Below, one piece after another: positions 45,103-59,794 of a stretch of DNA of 64,000 nt. The stretch covers positions 7,711,811 through 7,775,810 of the forward strand of contig OX439131.1 of NCBI GenBank assembly GCA_949318235.1, written 5' to 3'. The notes beneath the pieces were generated by a model, which was given only the letters and a program-made list of their open reading frames with translations, searched no databases and was not told the DNA's origin. Both the position numbers and the translations under genes were made by a program. Positions within the stretch are counted from its first letter, which is position 1; each line of letters starts with the position of its first letter. Origin of the DNA: Ecdyonurus torrentis. Lineage: Eukaryota > Arthropoda > Insecta > Ephemeroptera > Heptageniidae.

Positions 45103-45909
45103 GTGTCATCATATCCCTTATTTTAATGAAATGCAGTGTAAAGAAATTTTTATGTAATTTATATACCACCAAAATTATTTTAAAACATAAAACACGCGGT
45201 AAACAAAATATATATTATTTTTACTAAAAGCCTCCCAAAAGGTAAAAAGTATGTACTACAAAAGTTTTTTTTTCTCTCCCACTCTCTCTCTTTTTCATTT
45301 TTAGCCTTGCATTAATATAAATATAAATTTCATTTGAGAATACAGCAGGGACTAAAAATGAAGTCACTATCATTTTTGCACTTTGTAAGACATTGGAGAG
45401 GGATACATTGTATACAATAACTTTTTGTTTTGAATCTTGCGTGCCCGTTTGCTTTCGTAGCACTACAGTTATATAACATTACTATCGATATTTTTAGGCA
45501 TCGATTTTAAAAATAAATAAATAAGAAACTTTTTTTCTTTTTTAAACAAATATAACCATAAAAAAATATAGGCTATAAGAAATTTTTTAACAATATTAAT
45601 TAAATTAGTTTAGCACTTAAATTAATTGCTTATTGGATTCAACAATTTTATAAAATATATATAAAACTTTTGAAAGAAGTTATATGAGTAAAATTTTAAC
45701 AAGGATTGTATTTTAAATTGAAGTAATAAAATTTGTTGTTCAAATTTGTACTTCAGATTTTATATTTAATTATAAGTGAAGCCGCAGGAAATAAGTACTA
45801 AAATTTTCTCTACGAAACAATGTATAAAAAATTAAAAGGATTGTTTTATTGTGTGATATTTTCAAGGTTTACATGGTCAAAACTTTACAGTATGATGTCA
45901 AAATCTCAA
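45103..45909. other. AT-rich spacer, no gene seen
   Basis: Slightly GC-richer at 45,330-45,460, where a 79-codon minus frame lies without recognisable domains. Otherwise low-complexity. Confidence 0.45.
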
Positions 45910-46110
45910 TAATTTTCCAGATCAAGCAATCCGATTTCCGCGGACACAATTTTTATGTGGATTGCAAACGGATAAACAAATCCAGGTAAGTAAAATCCGG
46001 ATAGCAAAGTTAAAAAATGTAACAAAATTCAAAAATATCACCTTGGATCAGGTCTACATTTTCCCACTTATCAATTTTTTTTATCCGGACTCCTATGATC
46101 CTGACCTAAT
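45910..46110. mobile_element. possible remnant of a pogo/Tigger-like DNA transposon
   Basis: The segment is studded with ATCCG and CGGAT words (CAATCCGATTTCCGCGG, AAATCCGGATAGC, TTATCCGGACTCC), in both orientations and spaced over 200 bp. Such ATCCGGA-rich noncoding ends occur in pogo/Tigger elements. No TIR pair or TA duplication could be fixed, so this is a guess. Confidence 0.2.
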
Positions 46111-46744
<634 letters not shown>

Positions 46745-46967
46745 TATAAACGTATTGACATACTTTAATTAAATCTATATAATGACAATATTTAATCATA
46801 TACTATACATCACAATTCACAATCATGAATAACATTTTACAACTTCAATGTTCACAATGGCAATAAAACATTTAAAGGTTGCCTCTTCTTCTTTAATTTT
46901 GATACAGTAAACAAATTATTGAAGTCAAATTTAAAAATTTATGTGCTGTTATATGGAATTGATTTAT

Positions 46968-46970
<3 letters not shown>
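46745..46970. other. AT-rich spacer, no gene seen
   Basis: Nothing recognised. Confidence 0.5.

Positions 46971-47009
<39 letters not shown>
46971..47009. repeat. (CT)n microsatellite
   Basis: 39 bp of CT repeat. Confidence 0.97.
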
Positions 47010-47012
<3 letters not shown>

Positions 47013-47639
47013 ACTCTTACTCACTCCTTTATTTCCACTCTCCTTCACAATTTATGAAGAGAATTGAAAATTTGCAAGATAAATGCAAAGGGATGTTCAT
47101 TCATTCGGCATATATGGAAAAAGTGCTGCCTTGGAGCTTGTTTATTTTCTGTACAGATAAAAAGGGTCAGAGAAAGATGTGGTTTGACCTCTACAGTATT
47201 TTTACTTGACATCTTTTGTTTATTTTCATCTCGATTCTCCTTTTCTTGTGTATGCAGCAATTGAATGACAAAGAAAAAAAATAAAAGAAGAGAAAATGAT
47301 TTTTATGTATTTCACGTTCACTTTAACATTCTGATTGAACTAGAATGTGCTGATTTGCTTTGTAGAAAATGTCTGAAAATATCTGAATATATAAAATATT
47401 TTTATAGTTTAAATTAATAAATATGGTGATCATGATATTCAATATGTTATCAATGTCGTATAATATTCTTTCATGCTTTGCATAATAATAAGCTTGCTTG
47501 AACTTTATTTGTTCTATTTTTATATTCTGGTTTTTATTTCATCAATATGAAACACAAAATTGAAAACACAAAGTTTTCACAATATCACAAAATTTGTGAA
47601 AATATAGCTAAATTTAAAACTAAGGGAATGTAAGGAGCT
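47010..47639. other. spacer with overlapping short frames
   Basis: Three overlapping frames of 66-96 codons on both strands cross 46,919-47,264. None has a recognisable domain, and overlap on opposite strands argues against coding. The segment is a little less AT-rich than its flanks. Confidence 0.4.
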
Positions 47640-47667
47640 GAGAGAGAGAGAGAGAGAGAGAGAGAGG
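47640..47667. repeat. (GA)n microsatellite
   Basis: 28 bp of GA repeat, on the strand opposite to the CT tract 650 bp upstream. Confidence 0.97.
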
Positions 47668-50281
47668 TGCACCAAATCTGTCAGTGTTTCACCTTCGTGT
47701 TTGGTTAGAAACCACCAAAAAAATAACTGACTGTCAACAGCAGCCGGTGAAATGAAAATTTGGCACCTCATAAACTGTTCATTCCATCAAACTGACTCCT
47801 TGAATTTTCCTAAATATTTCTTTAGGATAAAAGTAAAATACCATCTTGCAGAGCTATTAGCCTAATAATGTAAATTCAATGTTTTAGGCTTGAAGCTCAA
47901 GAGAAGATTAAAAATTATTGTATGGAAAATTTTAAACATTGTATGTACTTCTCTTAAATAAGTTCAAATTTCATTCTAGTGTAGTCTAGATGTAATTCTG
48001 AAGTTCAACTCGTTATTACTGTAAAAGTAGCAAAAAAATACAAATTGGAAATAGAATATTTTCAGCATGTTACGTAAAAGCTAAAACTTATAAAATTATT
48101 TCTAAAAACTAAAATATACTTTAATAAGTCTCTCTATTTACGAATAAAACTAAAATGATATTTAAAAAAAATAATTAGTTAAAGAAAATGCATATTAAAA
48201 TTTATGTATATGAATAATATAAAGAGGTATAGTTTTAGGTACGTTATTATATATTATTTGTAAAAGAGCAAGCATTTACAAAGAACATTAAAACTAATTC
48301 ACGTACACATACACACACACACACACAATATCACTTTCATTTATACTGTATAAAGTTCAGTATTTAATTTCAAGGTGCACACAAAAATAAATAGCAGAAC
48401 AAAAGCAGGAAAATGTAATTACAAAAGGTGTGTAAATGTCTGTACGTTATATGTACATTCAAAATGCTATTTACTGAGAAATAATGTATAATGTATTGTA
48501 TTTATAACTTTGCTATACAGTACCCATGTATAATTTTACGTTTGTAAAATGTTACACTTACACACATGCTTTTATAATATTTTATCATAGTATTGAGTAT
48601 ATAATAATATAAAAAGTAATATTATAGAACATACATTTTTATAAAATTTATTTGAATTCTAATGTAAACAATAAATAAGTTTTAAATACATGTTAATAAT
48701 TATTGTTAACTTTTATTATTATGTGATTACACTATAATTTTGAAATATTTTTTTATTTATTAGACAAATAATATAGTTAAAATTCTCATTTACTTCATTT
48801 ATTTATTACTATATATATTATCTAATGTTTTTATTCTTAATTTATTGTAATTATATTTTGTGTACTTAGTAATTATATTTAAGGAAACATTATTAAAATA
48901 GTTTACGAAATTATGTTTAAAACTTTTAGCTTCCTCAAACTGTAAAGCGTATAATTAGTTGCATGAAAATACAAATTATGTAACTTATGCTGCGCAGTGA
49001 TTAATATTTATGTCATATAGAGTTAATCTTGCTATTTTGAAATTTCATAAATAAATATGCTTTATATCATAATTGTTATGTTATGTAACATAGTAATTAT
49101 ACACTAGAGCATAAATTATGTTGTTATGGATCAATTTTGAGCTAATAAACCTAGCATTTTGTTGTTGTCCGTTTGTTTAAAAAAAAAACACTAAAGCTTA
49201 AAAATTAAGAATAAACTGATATATAAATTAAGATAACATATGCTATCATATTTGACATTGCTTTATAAAGCTAATCATTTCTAAACGATCATAAAAAATA
49301 ATAGAGAATATTTAAGTGAAACTAACATTGAATCCTTTTGGGATTAAAGTTCAAAGTTGGTGATCAATTTAAATGATAACGTTATTTTTACTTTAAATTA
49401 CTGAACATACTATATAATATAGTAATCTGAACTAATTTTTATGAAAATGATAACAAATTAATGCATTAATAATGTAAATATAGATTTAATAAGCAGAACT
49501 GAATTTGTTGAATATTTTACATCATCAAAGTTTAAAGATAATTTCATACTAGTATTTTTATCTTAAAAAATATATAAATTATAATAAAAACTTTTTGAAA
49601 TAAAGATTTGAACTTATAAATAATAATATAAAAAAGTAACAGCTTGGATTCAGTGATATTGCTGGTCATGAAAAAAAAAAAAAAAAAAAAATTATAATCG
49701 ATCTTATGATGGTATACCGCAAGGTGGAAATTTCCTTCTTGAGGATGAATGTTATGATCTGTTCGATATAAATGAGATGAACAAGTGTAGGGAAAAAACG
49801 TCTGTATTATACTTGCTGGATTATTGGATTTTTCTTTTTTACTGGAATTTATGTCATCTTCTCGTAATATACACAAGAATGATGCATTCTTTGATGATGT
49901 ATAATGCAAAGAATGAATTGACGATTTATTAATACGAATATAATCAGTGAATAACATAAGAATTATAGTCTACTCTAACATCTGAATAACAATTTTAGTT
50001 TTTCTTCATAGTATTTTATATAATATTTTTAGGAACTTCTTTTTCAGAGTTAATTCAAAATAAACTAACGGATAAAAGAGAAGAGAAAGAAACGTATTAT
50101 TATTATTATGCAGCAAGCGAAGATTTGATAAAACTTATTGTAATATATATTTTACATTTTTACAACTTGCAATATGAATTATAATTTTTAATCACGCTAG
50201 GAATTAGTATGTACTGTGGCAGAGGCATTAATTTTATACTTTACATAGCATCATAACTGACATAGTTTCTTTTGTTCAATG
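47668..50281. other. AT-rich spacer with (CA)n, poly-A and a dispersed motif
   Basis: Holds (CA)n at 48,310-48,327, a copy of ATAAATTATGTTGTTATG at 49,111-49,128 and a 21-A run at 49,671-49,691. The 137-codon minus frame at 49,544-49,957 includes a poly-Phe run from that poly-A and is not recognised as a protein. Confidence 0.45.
49671..49691. repeat. poly-A tract
   Basis: 21 uninterrupted A residues. Confidence 0.95.
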
Positions 50282-50303
50282 TTTTTTTTTTTTTTTTTTT
50301 TTT
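50282..50303. repeat. poly-T tract
   Basis: 22 T residues just upstream of the family 1 MITE. Confidence 0.95.
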
Positions 50304-50328
50304 AGAAAACTCAAGTTTTTAAGCTTAA

Positions 50329-50634
50329 AGGCGTAGAACACCTTGATCAAAAAAGTTGTGTAATATCCTGACAAACCTGAAAATCAATGTTGATATGGCC
50401 GGAGTTATTGATTTCTAATTTATTTTCCATTCACAAAATGCCACTGGCGGTCACTGACGTCACAGATTGCTTGTTTTACGCGCGTAAACTGGGCAAACTG
50501 TGACGTCAGTGACCGCCAGTAGCATTTTGTGAATGGAAAATAAATTAGAAATCAATGACTCCGGCCAAATCAACGTTGATTTTCAGGTTTGTTAGGATGT
50601 TACACAAATTTTTTGTTCAAGGTGTTCTACGCCT
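50329..50634. mobile_element. TTAA-flanked fold-back MITE, family 1 copy B
   Basis: 306-bp element beginning AGGCGTAGAACACCTTGA and ending with its complement, flanked by TTAA at 50,325-50,328 and 50,635-50,638. The halves are complementary almost throughout, meeting at TTTACGCGCGTAAA. It shares termini, the AATAAATTAGAAATCAATGA block and overall layout with the copy in the giant palindrome, while the central part differs. Two TGACGTCA sites lie symmetrically near the centre. Noncoding. Confidence 0.92.
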
Positions 50635-50638
50635 TTAA

Positions 50639-51670
50639 CTATCGCCCATTTCAAGTGATAATTTTTATTTAAATAAATAATTACTTAAAAATAATCAAAC
50701 CCCATGTATTTTTTAAATTCTCAACCATGGTGCATCTAAATTTCAATTTTTTGTTATTATTATTATTTTTTTTTTTTAGCTGTCATGAACTTTCTAAATA
50801 ATACTGTAATTAAAGGAATAAATTATAAGGTAACAAAGTAAACACGTAATATTTGTGTAGCAACATTTTTATAAACACTCTTACTTATTATGCTATATAG
50901 CATAACAGTTGTGGTGTACAACAAAATTATTTATGTAATTCCAGGTTAGCAATATTTATGCTATGTAGCATAATAATTGCGTAATAATATAAAATAAGCA
51001 ATTGTTTTAAATATACAGTATATCTATATTATGTATATTTAAATAATACTTGTACATAATTATATTGCCAAGTTTCTTTCTTCTAATTTACAATACGAAT
51101 TACAAAGAAAGGTTAAAACATCATAATAGTATTAAGATACAAAATAAAGCCTAAAATTCAATTATACTTTAAAAGAAACAGTTTTTAATTTCCTCCAATG
51201 ATAGCATTTTCTACAATATACAGTATTGTGTACCTAAAAACCATTTTTTTAAAACGCAAAATAAGTATTCTTTTTAAGTTTAATAAAGATAAAATAAAAA
51301 TATTTAATTCAATATTTTGCAGTTTTAATTGTATTTAATACTGAATATAAAGGAAAGATATATAATAATATTAAAAGCTTTTAATATCTTAATTAAAATA
51401 ATATTCAATTTACTCTTTCTGAAAAAAAAATACAGAATAAAAATTAATATCATTTCAATTTTTTTTCCTCTTTTGCTACAAAGTGATTTCCTTTTAAAAT
51501 CTTTTATCATTATTCAAGGAAATTTTTAATAATAAATTTCTTTTTTTTTTAAATAAAGAGTGGATTACAAAAATTTAAGCTATATACGTATTCTCTTTAT
51601 TTTATAAAATGTTAGTATATATATATATTTTTTTCTTTTTGCGTGAGTAGAAGTATTTTATAGAAATATA

Positions 51671-51673
<3 letters not shown>
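50639..51673. other. AT-rich spacer, no gene seen
   Basis: Includes related imperfect motifs ATGCTATATAGCATAA (about 50,889) and ATGCTATGTAGCATAA (about 50,958), each a small palindrome. The frames at 51,325-51,529 overlap on opposite strands and are Lys/Ile/Phe-rich. Confidence 0.5.

Positions 51674-51719
<46 letters not shown>
51674..51719. repeat. (TA)n microsatellite
   Basis: About 46 bp of TA repeat. Confidence 0.97.
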
Positions 51720-51721
<2 letters not shown>

Positions 51722-52826
51722 TTGTTTAATTTTACGCTTTTTCATTTTACTTTGTTTCCACAGAGTTTATGTTGAAATAAAGGTATAGCATGTGGCATTT
51801 GTCTCTGAATTCTAACTATGTGTTATACTTATATCCAACATTCATAAAACTACTAACAGCAATATCACTAACTTAAATATATATGACGTTTATGAAGACT
51901 ACAATATAGCCTAATATTAAGTAAAAGTATATAGTAAAGAGTGCTTACTATATAGGATCAATTTACAAGAGAGAGAAAGCTTACTTTTGAACACTCTTTG
52001 GTGACCAAATATATGAGAAAATATACTTTGCTTTAAGTACTAAACACTAAAAATAGATTATATAACTAAGTATACTATGTGTTTATTAGCTTTAATGATT
52101 AAGAAAAATGTTGAAAATATTTTACTTTTTTAAACAATGTATTAAACGTAAAATTATTTTAATAAGTAAATACACCGTTCCACGAAGTCTCGCTCTTAAT
52201 AACTACAAATAAAAGACTAACTTTTTTTTTCACACACACACAAAATATGAATTACATCAATTACATCTCTCTTGACATTTCATGGCCTCGGTAAATTAGC
52301 TTTCTTAAAAAAATCACTACGAATAAGATTCTGCAATAACATGTACTAATTCTAAAGCACTTATGGTACAGGATAAAGAAAAAGTATAAAAGCTATGAAG
52401 AATTTTAATTTTTAGCAAAAAAAAAACATATTAAAATAATAATAACCTTTTTTAATTAGGTACATTTTTTTATTTACAAAATAAATTTAAATTAACCTTC
52501 ATACAAAAATATAAATTTAAATTGCCTTGTCATGGAAATAATGAAATTAAAACAAGAATGTTACGTCACTTAAATAAATAAATAAAAAACAAAATATATA
52601 CATTCTTTTGTTCAAGTATAAATTTTAATATAAAAATACCTGTTTAGTATATGCATGGGTGATTTTCATACTTCTTCTTCTTCTTTTTTTATTTAAAGAG
52701 AAAGGAGATATTTTTATGAAGATTGATCTCTTGCGGGGTAACAAATTTTTCAATAAAAATATAGAATCATTCATGCAATAAAAATTTAGTAAGAATTTTT
52801 AAGGGAGTTATCCCTCAATCCATCTT

Positions 52827-52829
<3 letters not shown>
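51720..52829. other. AT-rich spacer, no gene seen
   Basis: Includes a short (TTC)n near 52,673. No gene was seen. Confidence 0.5.

Positions 52830-52875
<46 letters not shown>
52830..52875. repeat. (CT)n microsatellite
   Basis: 46 bp of CT repeat. Confidence 0.97.
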
Positions 52876-52877
<2 letters not shown>

Positions 52878-53219
52878 TTTTCTTCTTTTCATAGAAATAT
52901 AATTTTGATTATTAAATATTATTATTATTACAGCTAAGAACCATAAAATAGTTCATGTGTAAAAGTTATATTGTGGGTAGTAGATAATTTCTCATATAAA
53001 AAGCATGAAGCGTTTATTGAAGCAATGATGTGCAAATTTTAATCAAAACCTAATAATATATGCTATTAAAGTTAACTTTCTCATGTAAATTAATTTATTA
53101 CATTCATGGTTTTGTAGTAACAAAAAAACAAACATTATTAACCTCTTAATATACTAGAACATATTTACGTTTTACAATATTGTCTCTCAGACCTATTTTT
53201 TGTATGACATCTGTGCAGC

Positions 53220-53222
<3 letters not shown>
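52876..53222. other. AT-rich spacer between CT and GA tracts
   Basis: Nothing recognised; bounded by CT on the left and GA on the right. Confidence 0.5.

Positions 53223-53255
<33 letters not shown>
53223..53255. repeat. (GA)n microsatellite
   Basis: 33 bp of GA repeat. Confidence 0.97.
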
Positions 53256-54329
<1,074 letters not shown>

Positions 54330-57300
54330 TGTCGCATCAAACCCGCTAGCCGTGTCCGTCAATCCCTAGTCTTTCATGCATGCAAGCAAATTGAATCCCT
54401 TACTCTTATTTCCTGAACGAATTGTATACCATGTCATGAAAGGCATCCTATATACATACGATATCATAGAAAATATTGGCTTACATTTTTAACGTAAAAA
54501 AAATCAAAAAACATTTTTTTTTTTTTTTTTTAATATTTTAATATTTTAATAAATTATTTGTGCATTTTTCTACAGAAAATTGTATGAGTTTTCCGAATCA
54601 TTAGAATTCATTACGTAATTATTTTAATTAAATACGCAAAATATTTTCGTTAAGTTCGAACCAGATTTAAAAGTTTATGTATTAAACTTACAAATATACC
54701 AACTAATTTTTTGAAATTGGCACTAATTTACTCTAAATTTGGATGTATGAATTTTACTTTCTGTGGCATAAAATAAAGAAAATTTGTGTCACAAAAATAT
54801 CACTTACGTTACTTACAGTATGTTGTTTATTCCAGATAATTGAAGCTCCTACTCGGAAAGTATAAATTACGTAGTTTATTCTGCATTTATATCATGTAGC
54901 ATAAATGTTGCTAAATATATTACTATAAAGGTTAGTTTGTATGATTATGTAATATAGCATAAATTATGTTGTAATAAATATAGCTAACTGAAAATGTTAG
55001 CTATTAAGTATTTTTCTTGTTTTCCGTAAATTTCTAGATATATAATATGTAAAAATGTGAATATAATTTCTATTTAATAGACGTAGAAAGTCACAATAAA
55101 AGTGAATTTAATGTTTAATAACAATAGATCTTTCAAAGTACAACGTTTGTAAAAAAAAATTCAATGCATGAAATATTTCTCCGCTTTATTGTTAAACTGT
55201 TAAAAGGTACAAAAAATTTCATAACTTTACATTTTTACCCCAAAAATTCCATGTATGTATCTAGTGTAACATTAAAGAGGAAATGAAAAGATAAAAAAAA
55301 TATATATGTGTGTAGAAAAAAGTAAAAAGAAAGAAAAAAAAGGGAATATTGGGTATAATATCTTGTACCATACTGGGTACCTTGTCTTGTAATATTTGTA
55401 TTTTGCTGAAAGTTGATTCAATAATTGTATTAAATCGTCTCTTGGGAGTCACAAGTTGGTTGGGTTGCACAATTTTTTTTCCTTCAAGGCCTATACCTAC
55501 GCATTACATTATAGAACTATACACAAAAAAAAGAGTAAAGTAGACGAAAACGTTTGCTCGACATACGTCAGCGTTTTCTCCAGAGATGAAACTAATAAAA
55601 TATGCGAAAGAATGAGGGACATTTCATGAGCTGTGCTCACCTGCTGTCCCTCTCTATGTCAGAGCATTACAAGAGAAAGAATGAATAAAAAATTAGCGTA
55701 AAAAAATAATGCTGAATATTAAACGGCATGATAATACAAAATAGTTTTTAAAAAAGGATTTATGAATGTTAAAATATTACATTCATTGCGTATGTATATA
55801 AAAACTTAATTTTCATAGTTTTTGATATCTACTTTTTTTTTTCTTCTTCAACAGAATTGTTCTATAAAAAAAAATACAAATTCTTGACAATGGCTTATTT
55901 TCATGTCTTGTATAAAATGTAAAACTAATACATAATTCTCATAAAACTAAATTACACGCGTATAAATAGTAACTTTATACATCATAAATATTCTAAATTG
56001 CAAATTGAACATTGATCTATTACATCTTTGTTCACCTTTAAAAGAAAATTCTTTTATGAAAACTCGCGTACAAAACGTGTGAATTATAAATCGTGTTGAA
56101 CGCTATTACATTTTTACAATATTGATTTTATAACTTACAAAATTTGTGAGAAATTCAAACAAAAAATAAAGAAAAAAGTTTATATATTATGTTTGTGTGT
56201 GTGTGTGTCTTTAAGAAAATATATAAATTATATGACATCTTCAAGCTTTTTTAAGTTAACACAATCAAGATTTCAAATTAAAACAAATAATAAAAAATAT
56301 ATGATAAGTATTCCCAAGGTAATTTGTGTTGAACGTGTAACATAAATGCAAACTATGTATAAAGTGTGTGTAATCTTATTATGAAAAAACTTATTAAACA
56401 AGTTTATTAAGACGTGATACAAAAGAAAAAAAAATGTTGGTAGCTTCTTCTTATTAAAAACCATCTCTTGTATCATAAAAAATAACACGACAATTTTAGC
56501 TTTAAGAAGGGGGAAAAATGGTGGGGTTTAACGTCTTATATATTCTCTCGTTAGTACATAATATAAAAATAAGATAATGATTACATAATACAATTTAATT
56601 AAAGTTCAGTACATACGTTAATAATTATATATCTCTAAAATTTTAATATATACTTTGAGAAACATGATTAATTTTTTGTATCTAATAAAAAATTGAGGTA
56701 TGTATTATTTCCTACACTAAAAAAACAAATGACTACTTGCAGTTCATACATGTGGTTGGATTTTAAGCACTCATGAATAGGTGGGGCAAACATATTTAAT
56801 ATAATTCATCAAATATTACCAAATTGTATGTTATTTAATGTATGGTTTTATCGAATCTAATTGTGAGGTCAAGCCATAGCCAACCATATGTATGAGTTTT
56901 TTATACTCAAAATATTTTTGAGTGCTGATCTGTTACTTAAAATAACTTTACTTTACTTTTTCTTGTTACTTACAGTACACAAGGTACATTATTGGAAGCG
57001 GTGTTGCATTGTCCTAGTTGGCCAAAGCAAAGGCGCCGAAGGTGCCTCCCCTGATATAAAAAAAAAAATGAATTGCGTAACAATATTTATTTTATAAATA
57101 ACCTGGAGTATTAAATTACTCAAATCATTTGTAACAACGTGGTTATCTTGTTATGTGTTAACAATACAATGAGGTCAGTGAAGTGGCTCTTTAAAAGTAT
57201 AGCTTGCAGCGTAGACATTTCTCCACAATAATTGTGTAATGGTGATTGCAAATGTGACGTCATAATGTTATTTTGTAACAAATAAAGAAACAAATACAAC

Positions 57301-57598
57301 TTACAGTATATCGTTGTTAATATTGTTTGGAAGAAAATATATAAAAATAACACTTGGAGAAACATGTTAAGAAACGTGTTTTGAACACAAAGTAAGCAAA
57401 AAAGGTAAGAAAGTGATTGAGTTACAAATCTTTTTTTTTTTTACACTACATTATAAATATATTATATTGAATAAATCTTTATATATACGTTCATAGTTCA
57501 TACGATGTTAATATAGTAATTTACCAATAAAAGTTTTAATGTTGATTGAAATGTATAATATAATTTTAAATATATCTACATAAAAATAGTTCACCTTT
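54330..57598. other. AT-rich spacer, no gene seen
   Basis: Holds T19 near 54,512; a copy of the TAGCATAAATTATGTTGT motif at 54,955-54,972 with a related copy about 60 bp upstream; GT repeats near 56,191-56,207; and a GC-richer patch at 56,990-57,060 (GGCGCCGAAGGTGCC). Several 60-80-codon frames are unrecognisable. Confidence 0.45.
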
Positions 57599-57610
57599 CC
57601 CCCCCCCCCC
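57599..57610. repeat. poly-C tract
   Basis: Run of 12 C, rare in such AT-rich DNA and G-quadruplex/i-motif prone only if repeated, which it is not. Confidence 0.95.
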
Positions 57611-58603
57611 TCATATTATATTTATCGGTAAAATTTTAAACAGCTATTATATAATTCCACATTATTGTTTCATTCATGAATTGTTTCAAAGTATTAAATG
57701 TTTTATTTAGTCATAATTTTATTTAACATGGCAAAAGTATGGAATTTGTGTATATAACAAAATTAATTTAAACTTTAAATTAAGTATTTTAAACGTTAGT
57801 TATGGCAAATGAATTACAAGAATTTTAATAATAATTGCCAACCTAAACTTTTTTTTTTTTTTTTTTTTTAATTTGAACTTTGGATAAATTCACTTTCAAC
57901 ATTTTTTGTTTACAGTCTATGTATATATTATTCTTTCACTCTAAAGTTTATTTTAGTGATATTGGCATTCCTATAATCTACTTGCAAAAAAAAATAATAA
58001 TAATAATGCCATGAAAATTGTGCCTTTCACTGTTTTCGAGTTAAATAATAATAAGACATAAAAATGGTAAGCTATAATAAATTTGGGAAAGTAGTTAAAA
58101 ATTTGTGAATCTATTATTAGCTTTTTGAGTTTCATTTTTTTTTCTCTCCTTAGTTGTAAGGGTAATAGTTAATTTTTGAGAAATTTATATCGGACATTAA
58201 TTACGTACATCTTAGCAAACATAGCACTAAAAAATAAAAAATATTAATAATTTAAGGTTTTTTTTTTTAAAAAAAAACCATTTTTTTTTTTTAATGTCAA
58301 AGTTTTTTTTAAATGTTTACATAAAGATTAATTGCATTGTATTATTGTAACAAATGAATTAATTTTAAATTTCAAAAACATATTGAAAATGACAAAAACA
58401 TTCTTTGAATTTAAAGGCAACTCAAATGATGTAATTTCTCTTTAAATGCATTCACTTTCATTAAAGTAATTTGCATTATAATTGGATGGAATGTTTTAGA
58501 AGTTCAATTTTACTTTACTCAATTATGTCGTATATGAAAAGCAAAATTACCTGTCATAATTACGTGGTCGGTGGTTTACGATGGTAAAATGTAATAAAAG
58601 CAA

Positions 58604-58606
<3 letters not shown>
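57611..58606. other. AT-rich spacer with T21 and a poly-T/poly-A palindrome
   Basis: T21 lies at 57,849-57,869. At 58,256-58,279, GG-T11-A9-CC forms an almost perfect self-complementary block followed by more T. No gene was seen. Confidence 0.5.

Positions 58607-58657
<51 letters not shown>
58607..58657. repeat. (CT)n microsatellite
   Basis: 51 bp of CT repeat. Confidence 0.97.
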
Positions 58658-58659
<2 letters not shown>

Positions 58660-58937
58660 TTCTCCCTATACTATGAGTAAACTATAATACATGAATACCA
58701 AAGCATTATTACTATAATAAAGGATTGCTATAAGTATATATAATCATAATAAACACATTGAACAAAATATACGAGCTGTTAAACTTCTCAATAATAATGT
58801 TTAATAATACAAAAGCTATTTATTAATTTAAAGTGTTCAAAATAGTAATAAAAGTTTTTATATAACTTTATACAAGCATTTAATCTTATATGAAAACTTT
58901 TTTTAATTTATCATTTTGTGTAGTATGTATAGTCCAA

Positions 58938-58968
<31 letters not shown>

Positions 58969-59670
58969 GTTTATTTTTTTGTTATTTTTGGGAAGATATG
59001 TGGAGCCTAAAAACTTGTATATTTTTACTACACAAATCTAATAAATCGTGCACGTAAAATTCACATTTTTCAGTTAGAAAACTAACTGTAATGAAAAAAT
59101 ACCAACTTGTCATGACAAGAAAAAATATATATTATGTAATTTATATTGCATAGAACACATTTTTATTTTTACAATGAAAAATTGGTGAATCTAAATCTTT
59201 TGCTTTTAAATAAAAATTATAATTAAGTTTTAAGAAGTTCATAATTTATTTTAGTGCAAATAAATTTGTGTTTTTTTCTTTCTTTTAATTGCAACAATTT
59301 ACTCAAAAGTTAATACTATCTAACTATTTTTTTCTCTCTTCAAATTCAGATATTTTTTATAAAATAAGTATTAAAAATAAATATTTTTGTGATGTATTTA
59401 ATGCCACGTGTGAATTTAGTTTTCATAAAAATTTCATTTTGTGTGAAAAGCTATGTTGTTTATATGGCAAATATTTATATGTGTTCAACGGGGTGCATAC
59501 ACTACAGGATACATACATGCATAATGCGGGCCTGAGATCATGTATTGGGAACGAAAACAATATATTTGTCATAGTTTAGGTGCTACTTAAATAATACACA
59601 ATTTATAAAGCAAAAGTCTAATTACTAATTAATAACCTAATTAATTTAATTTTGCATTTTCTTTCTACTG
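58658..59670. other. AT-rich spacer with poly-T
   Basis: T25 lies at about 58,943-58,967. The 96-codon frame at 59,289-59,579 is Phe/Asn/Ile-rich with no recognised domain. Confidence 0.45.
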
Positions 59671-59672
59671 TA

Positions 59673-59792
59673 CAGCTCTGGCCAAAAGTTTGAGAACGAT
59701 TTGCATAGGCAACCCGCAACCACACTTTGTTATGTTTATGAGAAAACGCAGCGGCTGCCACTGCCCCGTTCTCTAACCTTTGGCTAGAGCTG
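59673..59792. mobile_element. Tc1/mariner-type MITE
   Basis: 120-bp element with ends CAGCTCTGGCCAAAAGTTTG and, on the other strand, CAGCTCTAGCCAAAGGTTAG, both continuing AGAACG, flanked by TA at 59,671-59,672 and 59,793-59,794. A TIR starting CAGCTCTGGC with a TA target duplication is typical of Tc1/mariner elements. It is too short to encode anything, so it is a deletion derivative mobilised in trans. The minus frame at 59,618-59,812 merely overlaps it. Confidence 0.85.
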
Positions 59793-59794
59793 TA

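Noticed and set aside
47010..47264. Frames of 66-96 codons around 47.1 kb as a small gene
   Set aside because: Three overlapping frames on both strands are equally open, one starts inside a CT repeat, and none is recognisable.
49544..49957. 137-codon minus frame, the longest of the window
   Set aside because: It contains a poly-Phe run from a poly-A tract and an Ile/Phe/Lys-rich end. No domain, splice context or conservation is visible.
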